Of a DNA stretch of 64,000 nucleotides, positions 1 to 8,741 are shown piece by piece. A program made the position numbers and the translations under genes. Position 1 is the stretch's first letter; each line of letters starts with the position of its first letter. A model generated the notes under the pieces. That model did not search any database. It was not told the origin of the DNA and saw only the letters and a list, made by a program, of their open reading frames with translations. This DNA is from Methylobacterium tardum (GTDB taxonomy: Bacteria > Pseudomonadota > Alphaproteobacteria > Rhizobiales > Beijerinckiaceae), in contig NZ_CP097484.1 of NCBI RefSeq assembly GCF_023546765.1, forward strand, positions 1 through 64,000. Reading direction: 5' to 3'.

Positions 1-1494
1 ATGCGTGTCGACGGAACGGTGGCGAGCGACGACGAGGGTGGCCGCAACGGCGGCGGGACCGATTACGGATCTGCCTGGGCGCGGGTGAAGCGCCGGCTCC
101 GCGCGGAACTCGGCGAGGACGTGTTCGCCAGCTGGTTCGCACGCCTAGAGCTCGAGTCGGTCGCTGGCGGCGCGGCGCGCCTCACGGTGCCGACCCGCTT
201 CCTCAAGAGCTGGATCGAATCGCACTATCTCGATCGCGTGCTGAACACCTTCAAGGCCGAGGTCGAGGAAATCGCGCGGATCGAGGTCGGCGTGCGCGGG
301 ACCGGCGCCCCGGTTCGGCCGGTCACCGCGGGTGCCGCCAAGCCCAATCCGGCCAGCGGGCCGCTCGCACGCCTCCACGCTGCCGGCTCCGCGGTGCCGG
401 TCGCGGCTGTCGCGCCCGCACAGGATGCTCGGAACGCGGAAGCCGGCGGCGATCTCAGCGGCACGCCCCTCGACGCCCGGCTGACCTTCGCGAGCTTCGT
501 GATCGGGCGCTCCAATGCCCTGGCCCATGCCGCCGCCGAGCGCGTGGCCAACCACCAGGGGGAGGGTGCGCTCTACAATCCGCTCTACCTCCATGCCGGT
601 GTCGGCCTGGGCAAGACCCACCTGCTGCACGGCATCGGACATGCTGCCCGCGAAGCCGGACGGCGGGTGATCTACCTGACGGCCGACCGCTTCATGTACG
701 GCTTCGTCAACGCCCTGAAGACCCAGTCGGCGCTGGCCTACAAGGAGCGCCTGCGCGGCATCGACCTTCTGATCCTCGACGACGTGCAGTTCATCCAGGG
801 CAAGTCGATCCAGGCCGAGTTCGGTCACACGATCAATGCGCTGATCGATGCCGGCCGGCAGGTCGTGGTCGCCTCCGACCGGCCCCCGACCGAGCTGGAA
901 GCCCTCGACGAGCGCGTGCGCTCGCGGCTCGGCGGCGGCCTCGTGGTCGAGATCACCGCCCTCGACGAGGCCCTGCGCGTCTCGATCCTGTCGGCGCGTC
1001 TGGCCGCCGTGCGGGCGTCGCATCCGGGCTTCGACGTCTCGCCGCAGGTGGCCTCCTACGTGGCCCGCGCGATCACCGCCAATGGCCGCGATCTTGAGGG
1101 AGCGGTCAACCGCCTGCTGGCCCACGCGACGCTCACCGGCACCGCGGTGACGATGGAGACCGCCGAGAGCGCGATCCGCGACCTCGTGAAGAACCGCGAG
1201 CCGAAGCGCATCAAGATCGAGGACATCCAGAAGCTCGTCGCCTCGCGCTACAATGTCTCGCGGTCGGACATCCTGTCGGAGCGGCGGACCGCCGCCGTGG
1301 TCAAGCCGCGCCAGATCGCCATGTACCTCTCGAAGGTGCTGACCCTGCGCTCCCTCCCCGAGATCGGCCGCCGATTCGGCGGACGTGATCACACCACGGT
1401 GCTGCACGCCGTGCGCAAGATCGAGAAGCAGATCGGCGAAGATACGGTTCTGGGTGATGAGGTCGAACTCCTGAAGCGCATGCTTCAGGACTGA
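1..1494 (+). CDS. dnaA: Chromosomal replication initiator protein DnaA
   Basis: DnaA is the AAA+ ATPase that binds DnaA boxes and melts the chromosomal origin. The 497-residue protein has every domain. Residues about 20-90 are the helicase-interaction domain, followed by a variable Ala/Pro-rich linker. The ATPase core carries Walker A GVGLGKT at 200-206 and Walker B LILDD at 257-261. The C-terminal helix-turn-helix carries the DnaA signature [11 protein letters not shown] at 460-470. The start is the ATG at base 1, so any promoter lies outside the window. I saw no cluster of DnaA boxes next to the gene, which fits alphaproteobacteria where the origin is usually elsewhere. Identification is secure. 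Confidence 0.97.
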   Translation: MRVDGTVASDDEGGRNGGGTDYGSAWARVKRRLRAELGEDVFASWFARLELESVAGGAARLTVPTRFLKSWIESHYLDRVLNTFKAEVEEIARIEVGVRGTGAPVRPVTAGAAKPNPASGPLARLHAAGSAVPVAAVAPAQDARNAEAGGDLSGTPLDARLTFASFVIGRSNALAHAAAERVANHQGEGALYNPLYLHAGVGLGKTHLLHGIGHAAREAGRRVIYLTADRFMYGFVNALKTQSALAYKERLRGIDLLILDDVQFIQGKSIQAEFGHTINALIDAGRQVVVASDRPPTELEALDERVRSRLGGGLVVEITALDEALRVSILSARLAAVRASHPGFDVSPQVASYVARAITANGRDLEGAVNRLLAHATLTGTAVTMETAESAIRDLVKNREPKRIKIEDIQKLVASRYNVSRSDILSERRTAAVVKPRQIAMYLSKVLTLRSLPEIGRRFGGRDHTTVLHAVRKIEKQIGEDTVLGDEVELLKRMLQD

Positions 1495-1765
1495 AGCAAA
1501 ACCTGCGTCGCTGGACGCGATATTCTTCCACGTCCGGCGACGGTCACGTCCAGGTTCACGCGAGGCGCCGCTCGATCGGTTCTGATCGGCGCGCCGGCCG
1601 GACGATCACTTCCAAACCCTCCGCGTTGTTACGCGCTCTCCGCCGGTCCCGACCATTTCGGGGCTGGCCGAGGGCGCGCGCGCCGTGGCAGACTGGCGCG
1701 AACCGAGACGGCCCTGTAAGGCCGCGTCGCCGACCGGCGAGAACCGACGCCCCGGGGGAGAGCTG

Positions 1766-2974
1766 ATGACGGACGCCTTCATCTACGATCACGTTCGCAC
1801 GCCGCGCGGGCGCGGCAAGGCGGACGGCTCCCTCCACGAGGTGACGGCCCTTCGGCTGGCCGAGACCGCCCTGCGCGCCCTCAAGGACCGCAACGGGCTC
1901 GACACCGGCCTCGTCGACGACGTGGTCCTGGGCTGCGTCGACCCGGTGGGCGAGGCGGGCGGCGACATCGCCCGTGCCGCGGCCCTGGTGGCCGATTACG
2001 GCGCGCATGTTCCGGGCGTGCAGATCAATCGCTTCTGCGCCTCCGGCCTCGACGCGGTGAACTTTGCCGCCGCGCAGGTCATGAGCGGCCAGCACGAGAT
2101 GGCGGTCGGCGGCGGCGTCGAATCGATGAGCCGCATCGGCATCGGCGCCTCGGGCGGCGCCTGGCCGGTGGATCCGGCGATCGCCATCAAATCCTACTTC
2201 ATGCCGCAGGGTGTCTCGGCCGACCTTATCGCCACCAAGTACGGCTTCACCCGCGACGATTGCGACGCCTATGCGGTTCGCTCGCAGGCGCGCTCGGCCA
2301 AGTCCTGGGCCGAGGGTCTGTTCGGCGGTTCCGTGGTTCCGGTGCGCGACGTGAACGGCATCTCGCTGCTCGACCGGGACGAGCACATGCGGCCCGGCAC
2401 CGACATGCAGTCGCTGGCTGCGCTGAAGGCGTCCTTCGTGCAGATGGGCCAGATGGGCGGCTTCGATGCCGTCGCCACCGACGCGCATCCGGATGTCGAG
2501 ACGGTGGATCACGTCCACCACGCCGGCAACTCCTCCGGCATCGCCGACGGCGCGGCCGCCGTGCTGATCGGTTCGAAGGCGGCCGGCGAGGCCGCCGGCC
2601 TTCGCCCGCGGGCGCGGATTCGCGCCTTCGCCAACATCGGCTCGGACCCGGCCCTGATGCTCACCGGGCCGGTGGACGTCACCCGCAAGGTCCTGGCGAA
2701 GTCCGGGCTGAGCCTGTCCGACATCGACCTGTTCGAGGTCAACGAGGCCTTCGCGGCCGTCGTGCTGCGTTTCTGCCAGGCGTTCGACCTCGATCCCGAG
2801 GCGGTCAACGTCAACGGCGGTGCCATCGCCCTGGGCCATCCGCTCGGTGCGACGGGAGCGATGATCCTCGGCACGGCTTTGGACGAGCTGGAGCGGACCG
2901 GCAAGGAGCGCGCGCTCATCACGCTCTGCATCGGCGCCGGCATGGGCACCGCCACGATCATCGAGCGGGTCTGA
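1766..2974 (+). CDS. Acetyl-CoA C-acyltransferase (thiolase, FadA type)
   Basis: Thiolases cleave 3-ketoacyl-CoA with CoA in beta-oxidation, or condense acetyl-CoA. The 402-residue protein has the three family signatures: the nucleophilic cysteine in NRFCASGLDAVN (Cys91), the GHPLGATGA histidine motif near residue 370, and the C-terminal CIGAGMG cysteine. I start at the ATG at 1766 because GGGGGAG lies six bases upstream and it matches the usual thiolase N-terminus; an upstream in-frame start would add 27 residues of unrelated sequence. The FadJ-type protein at 4516 probably supplies its substrate, although an EAL gene and a DUF2059 gene lie between. Chain-length preference cannot be read from the sequence. 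Confidence 0.93.
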   Translation: MTDAFIYDHVRTPRGRGKADGSLHEVTALRLAETALRALKDRNGLDTGLVDDVVLGCVDPVGEAGGDIARAAALVADYGAHVPGVQINRFCASGLDAVNFAAAQVMSGQHEMAVGGGVESMSRIGIGASGGAWPVDPAIAIKSYFMPQGVSADLIATKYGFTRDDCDAYAVRSQARSAKSWAEGLFGGSVVPVRDVNGISLLDRDEHMRPGTDMQSLAALKASFVQMGQMGGFDAVATDAHPDVETVDHVHHAGNSSGIADGAAAVLIGSKAAGEAAGLRPRARIRAFANIGSDPALMLTGPVDVTRKVLAKSGLSLSDIDLFEVNEAFAAVVLRFCQAFDLDPEAVNVNGGAIALGHPLGATGAMILGTALDELERTGKERALITLCIGAGMGTATIIERV

Positions 2975-3078
2975 GGCACGCCCACATGGGAGCGGCGTGC
3001 CGCCGCTCCCCAAAGTCCGGGAACGCTGCTAGAGGCGCGGGCGACGATCGGCCCGTACTGGGGCCGGACGATAAATCG

Positions 3079-3594
3079 ATGGGAGACAAGCCCTTGAACC
3101 GCCTGATCGCGACGCTCTGCCTGGGCGTCACACTGAGCCTGCCGCTCGCCGCCCGCGCCGACGAGGCCGCGGATCGCGTCGCCGCGGCCACGACCCTCGT
3201 CAACAAGACCCTGATCAAGAATCTTCAGACGGGGTTCAACGTCGCCCTGGAGAAGACCGTCGCGCCGATGCCGGAAGCCCGCGCCGAGGCGGTTCGCAAG
3301 GAACTGACGGCCGAGTTCGAGAAACAGCGCGGCATCATGATCGAGGGGCTGTCGAAGGACTACGCCGAGAAGTTCAGCCTCGCCGAGCTGAAGCATCTCG
3401 ATGAGATCTACTCCGATCCGACCTATCTCAAGTTCCAGACGATGAACGCCGACCCGAATTCGTCGGTGACGGCGATCTCGCAGAACTCGGTCACCAAGCT
3501 GCTCAACATGCTGGCCGTGGCCTCGGCGACCGACAACTCGCCGCAGCCGGGTCAGCCGCCTGTGCCGCCCGCCGCGGCGCCGGCCCAGAAGTAA
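3079..3594 (+). CDS. DUF2059 domain protein, probably periplasmic
   Basis: This is an acidic, mostly helical protein of 171 residues. It begins with a signal peptide (hydrophobic core IATLCLGVTLSLPLAA, cleavage near ARA-DE) and continues with the DUF2059 pattern, including FEKQRGIMIEGLSKDYAEKF and a helix ending LDEIYSDPTYLKFQ. It ends in a short Pro/Ala tail. The function of DUF2059 is unknown. The start is uncertain. The ATG at 3079 has a weak ribosome site, whereas a TTG at 3094 has GGGAGA seven bases upstream and would give a cleaner signal peptide starting MNRLIA. The gene converges on the EAL gene. Confidence 0.8.
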   Translation: MGDKPLNRLIATLCLGVTLSLPLAARADEAADRVAAATTLVNKTLIKNLQTGFNVALEKTVAPMPEARAEAVRKELTAEFEKQRGIMIEGLSKDYAEKFSLAELKHLDEIYSDPTYLKFQTMNADPNSSVTAISQNSVTKLLNMLAVASATDNSPQPGQPPVPPAAAPAQK

Positions 3595-3625
3595 GACGAT
3601 GCCGGCCGCGCGCGCTCCGTTGGCT

Positions 3626-4402
3626 TCAGGCCGCGCGCGCGGTCGTCGGGGCGAAGCCCGCGACCGGCGGCAGCTCCTCCAGCAGGGGCTTGGAGAAGTG
3701 GTAGCCTTGCACGAGCGTGATCCCGAGGCCGCGCAGGGCATCAAGTTCCGCCGCGGTCTCGACGCCCTCGGCCAGCACCGTCACGCCGAGGGCCCGGGCG
3801 ATCGCGACAACCCCGGAGACGATCGCGTAGCGGCCGGCATCGGCGTCGAGGCCGCGCAGCAGGTCCATGTCGATCTTGATCAGATCGGGGCGGAAATTCG
3901 CCAGGAGACTCAGACCCGCGAAGCCGGCGCCGAAATCGTCGAGCGCGGTGAGAAACCCCTGCTTCCGGTAGGCGGCGACGATGCGCTTCACGTGCTCGAT
4001 GTCGCGGAAGCGCTCCTGCTCGGTGAACTCGAACATGATGCGCTGGTGCGCGAAGTCGACCCGGCGCGCGGCGTCCAGGGACGCGCGGATGCAGGCATTC
4101 GGCTCGTAGACGGCGTTCGGCATGAAGTTGATCGACAGCCGCGTGCCGCTATCGCGGGGGAACAGGCGACCGGCGAGTTCGATCGCCTTGACGCGGGCGG
4201 CCTGATCGAACTGGTAGCGGGTCTCATCGGTCACGCGATCGAGGATCGTGTAGGCCGGCTCGCCGTTCGGCCCCCGCACCAGCGCCTCGTACGCCCAGAC
4301 CGACCCGTCCGCCAGATCGAGGATCGGCTGGAAGGCCATCGTGAAGTCGAAGCCGAGTTTGGTGCCGGCGCGGCAGGCGCGGCATCCGATATCGTTCGTC
4401 AT
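3626..4402 (-). CDS. Stand-alone EAL domain c-di-GMP phosphodiesterase
   Basis: EAL domains hydrolyse the second messenger cyclic di-GMP to pGpG. This 258-residue protein is almost only an EAL domain and keeps the catalytic set: EALVRG (Glu39), Asn92, FEFTE (Glu125), DDFGAG (Asp155, Asp156), IKID (Lys176), AEGVET (Glu212) and VQGYHF (Gln232). I therefore expect an active enzyme. There is no transmembrane segment, PAS or receiver domain. The only extra element is an N-terminal CRAC (Cys7, Cys10), which might bind metal or respond to redox; this is inference. It lies on the opposite strand between two beta-oxidation genes and diverges from the fadJ-type gene. Confidence 0.92.
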   Translation of the reverse strand: MTNDIGCRACRAGTKLGFDFTMAFQPILDLADGSVWAYEALVRGPNGEPAYTILDRVTDETRYQFDQAARVKAIELAGRLFPRDSGTRLSINFMPNAVYEPNACIRASLDAARRVDFAHQRIMFEFTEQERFRDIEHVKRIVAAYRKQGFLTALDDFGAGFAGLSLLANFRPDLIKIDMDLLRGLDADAGRYAIVSGVVAIARALGVTVLAEGVETAAELDALRGLGITLVQGYHFSKPLLEELPPVAGFAPTTARAA

Positions 4403-4515
4403 GTACGGCGTCCGTCGGTACCCCCCGGCCGGCTGACCCTGGACGTGCGCGCTCTACACAACCTTAACGTGGCCGCGTTGGTATCCCGCTGACGCTTTCC
4501 TGGGAGGACGGCACC

Positions 4516-6717
4516 GTGACGCTGACCGATTTCCGCTTCGAGACCGATCCCGACGGCATCGCTCTGGCGACCTGGGACATGCCCGGCCGTTCGATGAACG
4601 TGATCACCGAGGGGGTGATGGACCAGCTCGAGCAGATCATCGAGCAGGTTGCGTCCGATCCGGCGATCAAGGGCTGCGTCATCGCCACCGGCAAGGACAA
4701 TTTCTCCGGCGGCGCCGACCTCACCATGCTGCAGGGCCTCGGTCGGGCCTACGAGCAACTGAAGGCCGAGCAGGGCGAGGAGGTGGCGATGCGCCACTTC
4801 TTCGAGGCGTCCCGGCGGCTCTCCCTGCTGTTCCGCCGCCTCGAGACCTGCGGCAAGCCCTTCGCGGCGGCGATCCAGGGCCTGTGCCTGGGCGGCGCCT
4901 TCGAACTGGCGCTGTCGTGCCACTACCGGGTCGCCTCCGACGACGGGAAGACACGGGTCGGCCTTCCGGAGATCAAGGTCGGCCTGTTCCCGGGCGGCGG
5001 CGGCACGCAGCGGGTCGCGCGGCTCATGCAGACCGGCGACGCGCTCCAGATGCTGTTCAAGGGCGAGCAGATCCGCGCGCCCATGGCGAAGGGCATGGGG
5101 CTGATCCACGCCGTGGCGCCGCAGGCGGAGATCGCCGAGCGGGCCAAGGCCTGGATCCGCGAGGGCGGTTCGGCGGTGGCGCCCTGGGACGTGCCGAAGT
5201 TCAAGGCGCCGTCCGGGAAGGTCTACTCGCCCGCCGGCATGATGATCTGGCCGCCGGCTAACGCCATCTACCGGCGCGAGACGCACGACAATTATCCGGC
5301 CGCCAAGGCGATCCTGGCCTCCGTGTACGAGGGCCTGCAGCTGCCGATGGACCTCGCCCTGCGGGTCGAGAGCCGCTACTTCGCCCACATCCTGCGCTCG
5401 ACCGAGGCGGCGGCGATGATCCGCACGCTGTTCATCTCCATGGGCGAGCTGAACAAGGGCGCGCGCCGTCCGAAGGACGTGCCGGCCACGAACCTCCGCC
5501 GCGTCGGCGTGATCGGCGCCGGCTTCATGGGCGCGGGCGTTGCCTACGTGACGGCTCAGGCCGGCATCGAGGTGGTGCTGGTCGATCAATCGGTGGAGGC
5601 TGCCGAGAAGGGCAAGGCCTACGCCCACACGCTCATCACCGGCCAGATCAACAAGGGCCGCGCCAAGACTGCCGACCGCGACGCGCTGCTCGGCCGCATC
5701 ACCGCAACGGCGGATTACAACGCGCTGGCGGAGTGCGACCTCGTGGTCGAGGCGGTGTTCGAGGACCCCAAGGTCAAGGCCGAGGTGATCCAGAAGGTCG
5801 AGGCAGTCATCCGTCCCGACGCGATCTTTGCGTCCAACACCTCGACCCTGCCGATCACCGGGCTGGCCAAGAGCTCGCAGCGACCGGCGCAGTTCGTCGG
5901 CATCCACTTCTTCTCGCCCGTCGAGAAGATGATGCTGGTGGAGATTATCAAGGGTGAGGCGACCGGCGACGCGGCGCTGGCCACGGCCCTCGACTACGTG
6001 CGCCTGATCAAGAAGACCCCGATCGTCGTGAACGACGCCCGCGGCTTCTTCGCCAACCGCTGCGTCGGCGCCTACATCCTCGAAGGTCACAAGATGCTGG
6101 CCGAGGGCGTGCCGCCCGCGATGATCGAGAGTGCTGGGCGTCAGGCCGGGATGCCGGTCGGTCCGCTCTCGCTCAACGACGAAGTCGCTCTCGACCTCGT
6201 CCTCAAGATCGCCAAAGCCACCGAAGCGCAGGTGGGGCAGGGCGCCGTCGATCCTGCCCAGAAGGCGATCCTGTCCGAGATGGTCGAGCACCAGGGCCGG
6301 CTCGGCCGGAAGAACCGCAAGGGCTTCTACGACTATCCCGAGGGCGCGCCGAAGCGTCTCTGGCCCGGCTTGAAGGACCTGCAGCCCAACCGGCTCGATC
6401 CGGAGGCGGTCGACTTCACCGAGCTCAAGCAGCGGTTGCTGGTGGTGCAGGCGCTGGAAGCCGCCCGCACGGTGGGTGAGGGCGTGGTCACCGATCCGCG
6501 CGAGGCCGATGTCGGCTCGATCCTCGGCTTCGGCTTCGCGCCGTTCACCGGGGGCGCCCTGTCGTACATCGATTTCATGGGCACGGCGGCCTTCGTGGAG
6601 CTCGCCCGCCAGCTCGAGGCGAAGCACGGCCCCCGCTTCCACGTTCCGGACAACTTGTCCGCGATGGCCGAGCGGGGCGGTACATTCTACGCGGAAGCCG
6701 ATCGGCGCGCCGCGTAA
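4516..6717 (+). CDS. Bifunctional enoyl-CoA hydratase / 3-hydroxyacyl-CoA dehydrogenase (FadJ/FadB type)
   Basis: This protein carries two consecutive steps of fatty acid beta-oxidation: hydration of enoyl-CoA and NAD-dependent oxidation of 3-hydroxyacyl-CoA. Residues 1 to about 190 form the crotonase fold (FSGGADL, LCLGGAFELALSC, LPEIKVGLFPGGGGTQR). A Rossmann domain begins with VGVIGAGFMG at 330-339, and the C-terminal dehydrogenase domain contains NRCVGAYILEGHKML and GRKNRKGFYDYPEG. Its 733 residues match the usual family length. GGGAGG precedes the ATG-proximal GTG region, supporting this start. The thiolase at 1766 would complete the cycle. The gene ends three bases before the convergent lysR gene. 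Confidence 0.94.
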   Translation: MTLTDFRFETDPDGIALATWDMPGRSMNVITEGVMDQLEQIIEQVASDPAIKGCVIATGKDNFSGGADLTMLQGLGRAYEQLKAEQGEEVAMRHFFEASRRLSLLFRRLETCGKPFAAAIQGLCLGGAFELALSCHYRVASDDGKTRVGLPEIKVGLFPGGGGTQRVARLMQTGDALQMLFKGEQIRAPMAKGMGLIHAVAPQAEIAERAKAWIREGGSAVAPWDVPKFKAPSGKVYSPAGMMIWPPANAIYRRETHDNYPAAKAILASVYEGLQLPMDLALRVESRYFAHILRSTEAAAMIRTLFISMGELNKGARRPKDVPATNLRRVGVIGAGFMGAGVAYVTAQAGIEVVLVDQSVEAAEKGKAYAHTLITGQINKGRAKTADRDALLGRITATADYNALAECDLVVEAVFEDPKVKAEVIQKVEAVIRPDAIFASNTSTLPITGLAKSSQRPAQFVGIHFFSPVEKMMLVEIIKGEATGDAALATALDYVRLIKKTPIVVNDARGFFANRCVGAYILEGHKMLAEGVPPAMIESAGRQAGMPVGPLSLNDEVALDLVLKIAKATEAQVGQGAVDPAQKAILSEMVEHQGRLGRKNRKGFYDYPEGAPKRLWPGLKDLQPNRLDPEAVDFTELKQRLLVVQALEAARTVGEGVVTDPREADVGSILGFGFAPFTGGALSYIDFMGTAAFVELARQLEAKHGPRFHVPDNLSAMAERGGTFYAEADRRAA

Positions 6718-6719
6718 GA

Positions 6720-7664
6720 TCAATCTGCCGGACGCTCCGACGGCGCGTCCGGCAGATTCGCAAGCTCCTCCAAGAGGACACCGCGCGCGCAGGCGCCGAA
6801 GGCCCGCATGAGCCGTCCACGGGCGTGGTCGGGCGGGAACAGCAGGGCGAAGCGCACCGGGAGTGCCGGGAGGAAGGGCCGGATCGCGATCGGCGAGACC
6901 TTGGCCTCCTCGTGGGCGGCCAGCGGATTCATCACGCTGAAGCCGAGGCCCGCCGAGACCAGCGTGCAGATCGAGGCGCCAAGCCCCGCCTCCGCGGTGA
7001 CCATCAGGGGGATGCCGGCCTGGGCGAAGACCGCCTCGGTGCTGCTCCGCAAGGCGCTTCCGAGCGGAGACGCCACAAACGGCACGCCGCGAAGGTCCGC
7101 CGGTTCCAGCATCGTGCGGGCGGCGAGCGGATGGTCCTGCGGCAGAATGGCGACGCAGGCGCGCGTCTCCACATGATCGAGCCGTGCATCCGGGATCTCG
7201 CCGTACAGCATGGTCAATGCGGCATCACAGAAGCCGCTCGCGATCCAGCCATTCACGGTCTCGTCGTCGCCGGAATGGATCGCCACGATCACGTCCGGAT
7301 GCTCCGATCTGAATCGGGCCACGGCACGGGCGAGCAAGCCCCCCGCGAGGCGGGGCATCGCGGCGACCCGCAGGCGCTCGGCGCCGAAGGCGCGGATCCG
7401 CGCCGCCGCCGTCTCCAGACTGCTCAGCCCCACGAAGGCACGCTCGACCTCGGCGTGGAAGCGGGTTCCGTCGAGAGAGGGAATGACGCGGCCGCCGCTG
7501 CGATCGAACAGCGGCAGCGCCGTGATCGCCTCCAGCTGCCCGATCAGGCGGCTGATCTGCGGCTGCGAGGTGTGGAGGCGCCGCGCTGCCTCGGTCATCG
7601 AGCCCGACGCCACCACGGCGCGGAATGCCTCGATGTGCCGGAAGGTCAGGCGTCGTTCGGCCAT
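6720..7664 (-). CDS. LysR family transcriptional regulator
   Basis: This is a 314-residue LysR-type regulator with the N-terminal winged helix-turn-helix (LTFRHIEAFRAVVASGSMTE, then AARRLHTSQPQISRLI, residues about 7-50) and a C-terminal effector domain of periplasmic-binding fold. It diverges from the amino-acid binding protein at 7814, and the short gap carries a candidate LysR box, so it probably controls the binding protein and threonine aldolase genes and itself. The effector is unknown; an amino acid is a reasonable guess. Its last codons form half of a perfect hairpin that probably terminates transcription from both sides. Confidence 0.93.
   Translation of the reverse strand: MAERRLTFRHIEAFRAVVASGSMTEAARRLHTSQPQISRLIGQLEAITALPLFDRSGGRVIPSLDGTRFHAEVERAFVGLSSLETAAARIRAFGAERLRVAAMPRLAGGLLARAVARFRSEHPDVIVAIHSGDDETVNGWIASGFCDAALTMLYGEIPDARLDHVETRACVAILPQDHPLAARTMLEPADLRGVPFVASPLGSALRSSTEAVFAQAGIPLMVTAEAGLGASICTLVSAGLGFSVMNPLAAHEEAKVSPIAIRPFLPALPVRFALLFPPDHARGRLMRAFGACARGVLLEELANLPDAPSERPAD
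6722..6758. terminator. Probable bidirectional terminator hairpin between fadJ-type gene and lysR
   Basis: Bases 6722-6734 and 6746-6758 form a perfect 13-bp inverted repeat beginning AATCTGCCGG, with an 11-base loop. It lies just after the stop of the gene at 4516 and overlaps the last codons of the convergent lysR gene. The A/T ends of the arms give a short U run in both directions, so it could stop both transcripts. Confidence 0.7.
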
Positions 7665-7680
7665 ATCAAATCCGTATGAT
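7665..7680. promoter_or_regulatory. Candidate LysR-type operator
   Basis: ATCA-N8-TGAT is a short inverted repeat containing the T-N11-A pattern typical of LysR-family boxes. It lies immediately upstream of the lysR start codon, in the 149-base gap shared with the divergent binding-protein gene. This is the usual place for LysR autoregulation and divergent activation. I recognise it by pattern and position only. Confidence 0.5.
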
Positions 7681-7813
7681 CCCCAGATGAATCGGAATTG
7701 GACGCCAGCTTGGCCAAGCCCTTAGGATCGCACGGCAAAGCTTCGAGCCGGGCGCACGGCGTCGTGGGGCTCAAGCACCGAGGTCCGACGGATTATCGAA
7801 GGAGGCACGGATC

Positions 7814-8722
7814 GTGTCGAGGACGCTCTCGCTCGTGATCGCAGCCTTGTGCTGCGTCGGGATCACCGCGCCCGTCTCGGCGGAGGGGCGCCTCGACAAG
7901 ATCCGGTCGACCGGCCAGATCAGCCTCGGCTTTCCTGATGCGTCCCCGCCCTTCGGCTTCCTCGACCAGAACGCCAAGCCGGTTGGGTATTCACTGGAGA
8001 TATGCGAGCACGTTGCCGAGAAGCTGAAGACAGCTCTCGGACTGACCAGGATCGACATCCGCCACGTGCCGGTCATGTCGGCGACGCGGATACCGCTGAT
8101 CAACAATGGGACGATCGATCTGGAATGCGGCACCGCCAGCAACCTGCCGGAGCGGCACAAGCTGGTCTCCTTCGCGCCGACCACGTTCGTGGCGCAGGTG
8201 GTGCTGGTGGCCAAGAAGGACGCGCCGGTGGACGTCGGCGACATCGCCTCGTTCCGCCGCAAGGCGATCTCGGCGCAGGCCGGTGGCGAGACCCAGCGGG
8301 TCGCGACCCGCATCAACGTCCGCGACAAGCTCGACATCCAGGTGATGCCCGCCAAGGACACCGCAGAGGTGTTCCTGCTGGTGGAGACCGGCCGCGCAGC
8401 CGGGGCGATCAATGACGACGCGTTGGCCCACGCGACCGTCGCCGGGGCCAAGCGCCCGGGAGACTACAAGATCGGCACCAAGGGTCTCGAATTCGCCCCC
8501 TACGGGATCCTTGAACCTAAGGATGACGCGCCTTTCAAGGCGGCGGTCGACAAGGCGGTGGTCGAGCTGATCCAGGACGGCACTGTGGCGCGGCTCTACG
8601 CGCGGTATTTCGAGCAGCCCATCCCGCCGAAGGGCATCAATCTCGAGCTGCCGATGAGCGACGTCCTCACGCGTGCCCTGGCCAATCCGACCGATTCCGG
8701 CGACGAGGCCGCGTACCGGTAG
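7814..8722 (+). CDS. Amino-acid ABC transporter substrate-binding protein (family 3, GltI-like)
   Basis: This is a periplasmic solute-binding protein of 302 residues. An N-terminal signal peptide (LVIAALCCVGITAPVSAEG) is followed by the family-3 fold: ISLGFPDASPPFGFLD, a G-Y-S-x-E-I helix, IDLECGTASNLPERHKLVSFA, and a C-terminal half ending GTVARLYARYFEQPIP. The closest known pattern is the glutamate/aspartate-binding GltI type. The start is a GTG with GGAGG about nine bases upstream. No permease or ATPase gene is adjacent, so it must use a transporter encoded elsewhere or act as a sensor. A LysR regulator diverges upstream and a threonine aldolase follows 19 bases after the stop, suggesting one transcript. 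Confidence 0.88.
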   Translation: MSRTLSLVIAALCCVGITAPVSAEGRLDKIRSTGQISLGFPDASPPFGFLDQNAKPVGYSLEICEHVAEKLKTALGLTRIDIRHVPVMSATRIPLINNGTIDLECGTASNLPERHKLVSFAPTTFVAQVVLVAKKDAPVDVGDIASFRRKAISAQAGGETQRVATRINVRDKLDIQVMPAKDTAEVFLLVETGRAAGAINDDALAHATVAGAKRPGDYKIGTKGLEFAPYGILEPKDDAPFKAAVDKAVVELIQDGTVARLYARYFEQPIPPKGINLELPMSDVLTRALANPTDSGDEAAYR

Positions 8723-8741
8723 ACGCGGCACGGGTGAACCC

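Noticed and set aside
1..1765. Replication origin next to dnaA
   Set aside because: I noticed no cluster of TTATCCACA-like boxes or an AT-rich unwinding region; related bacteria usually have the origin elsewhere.
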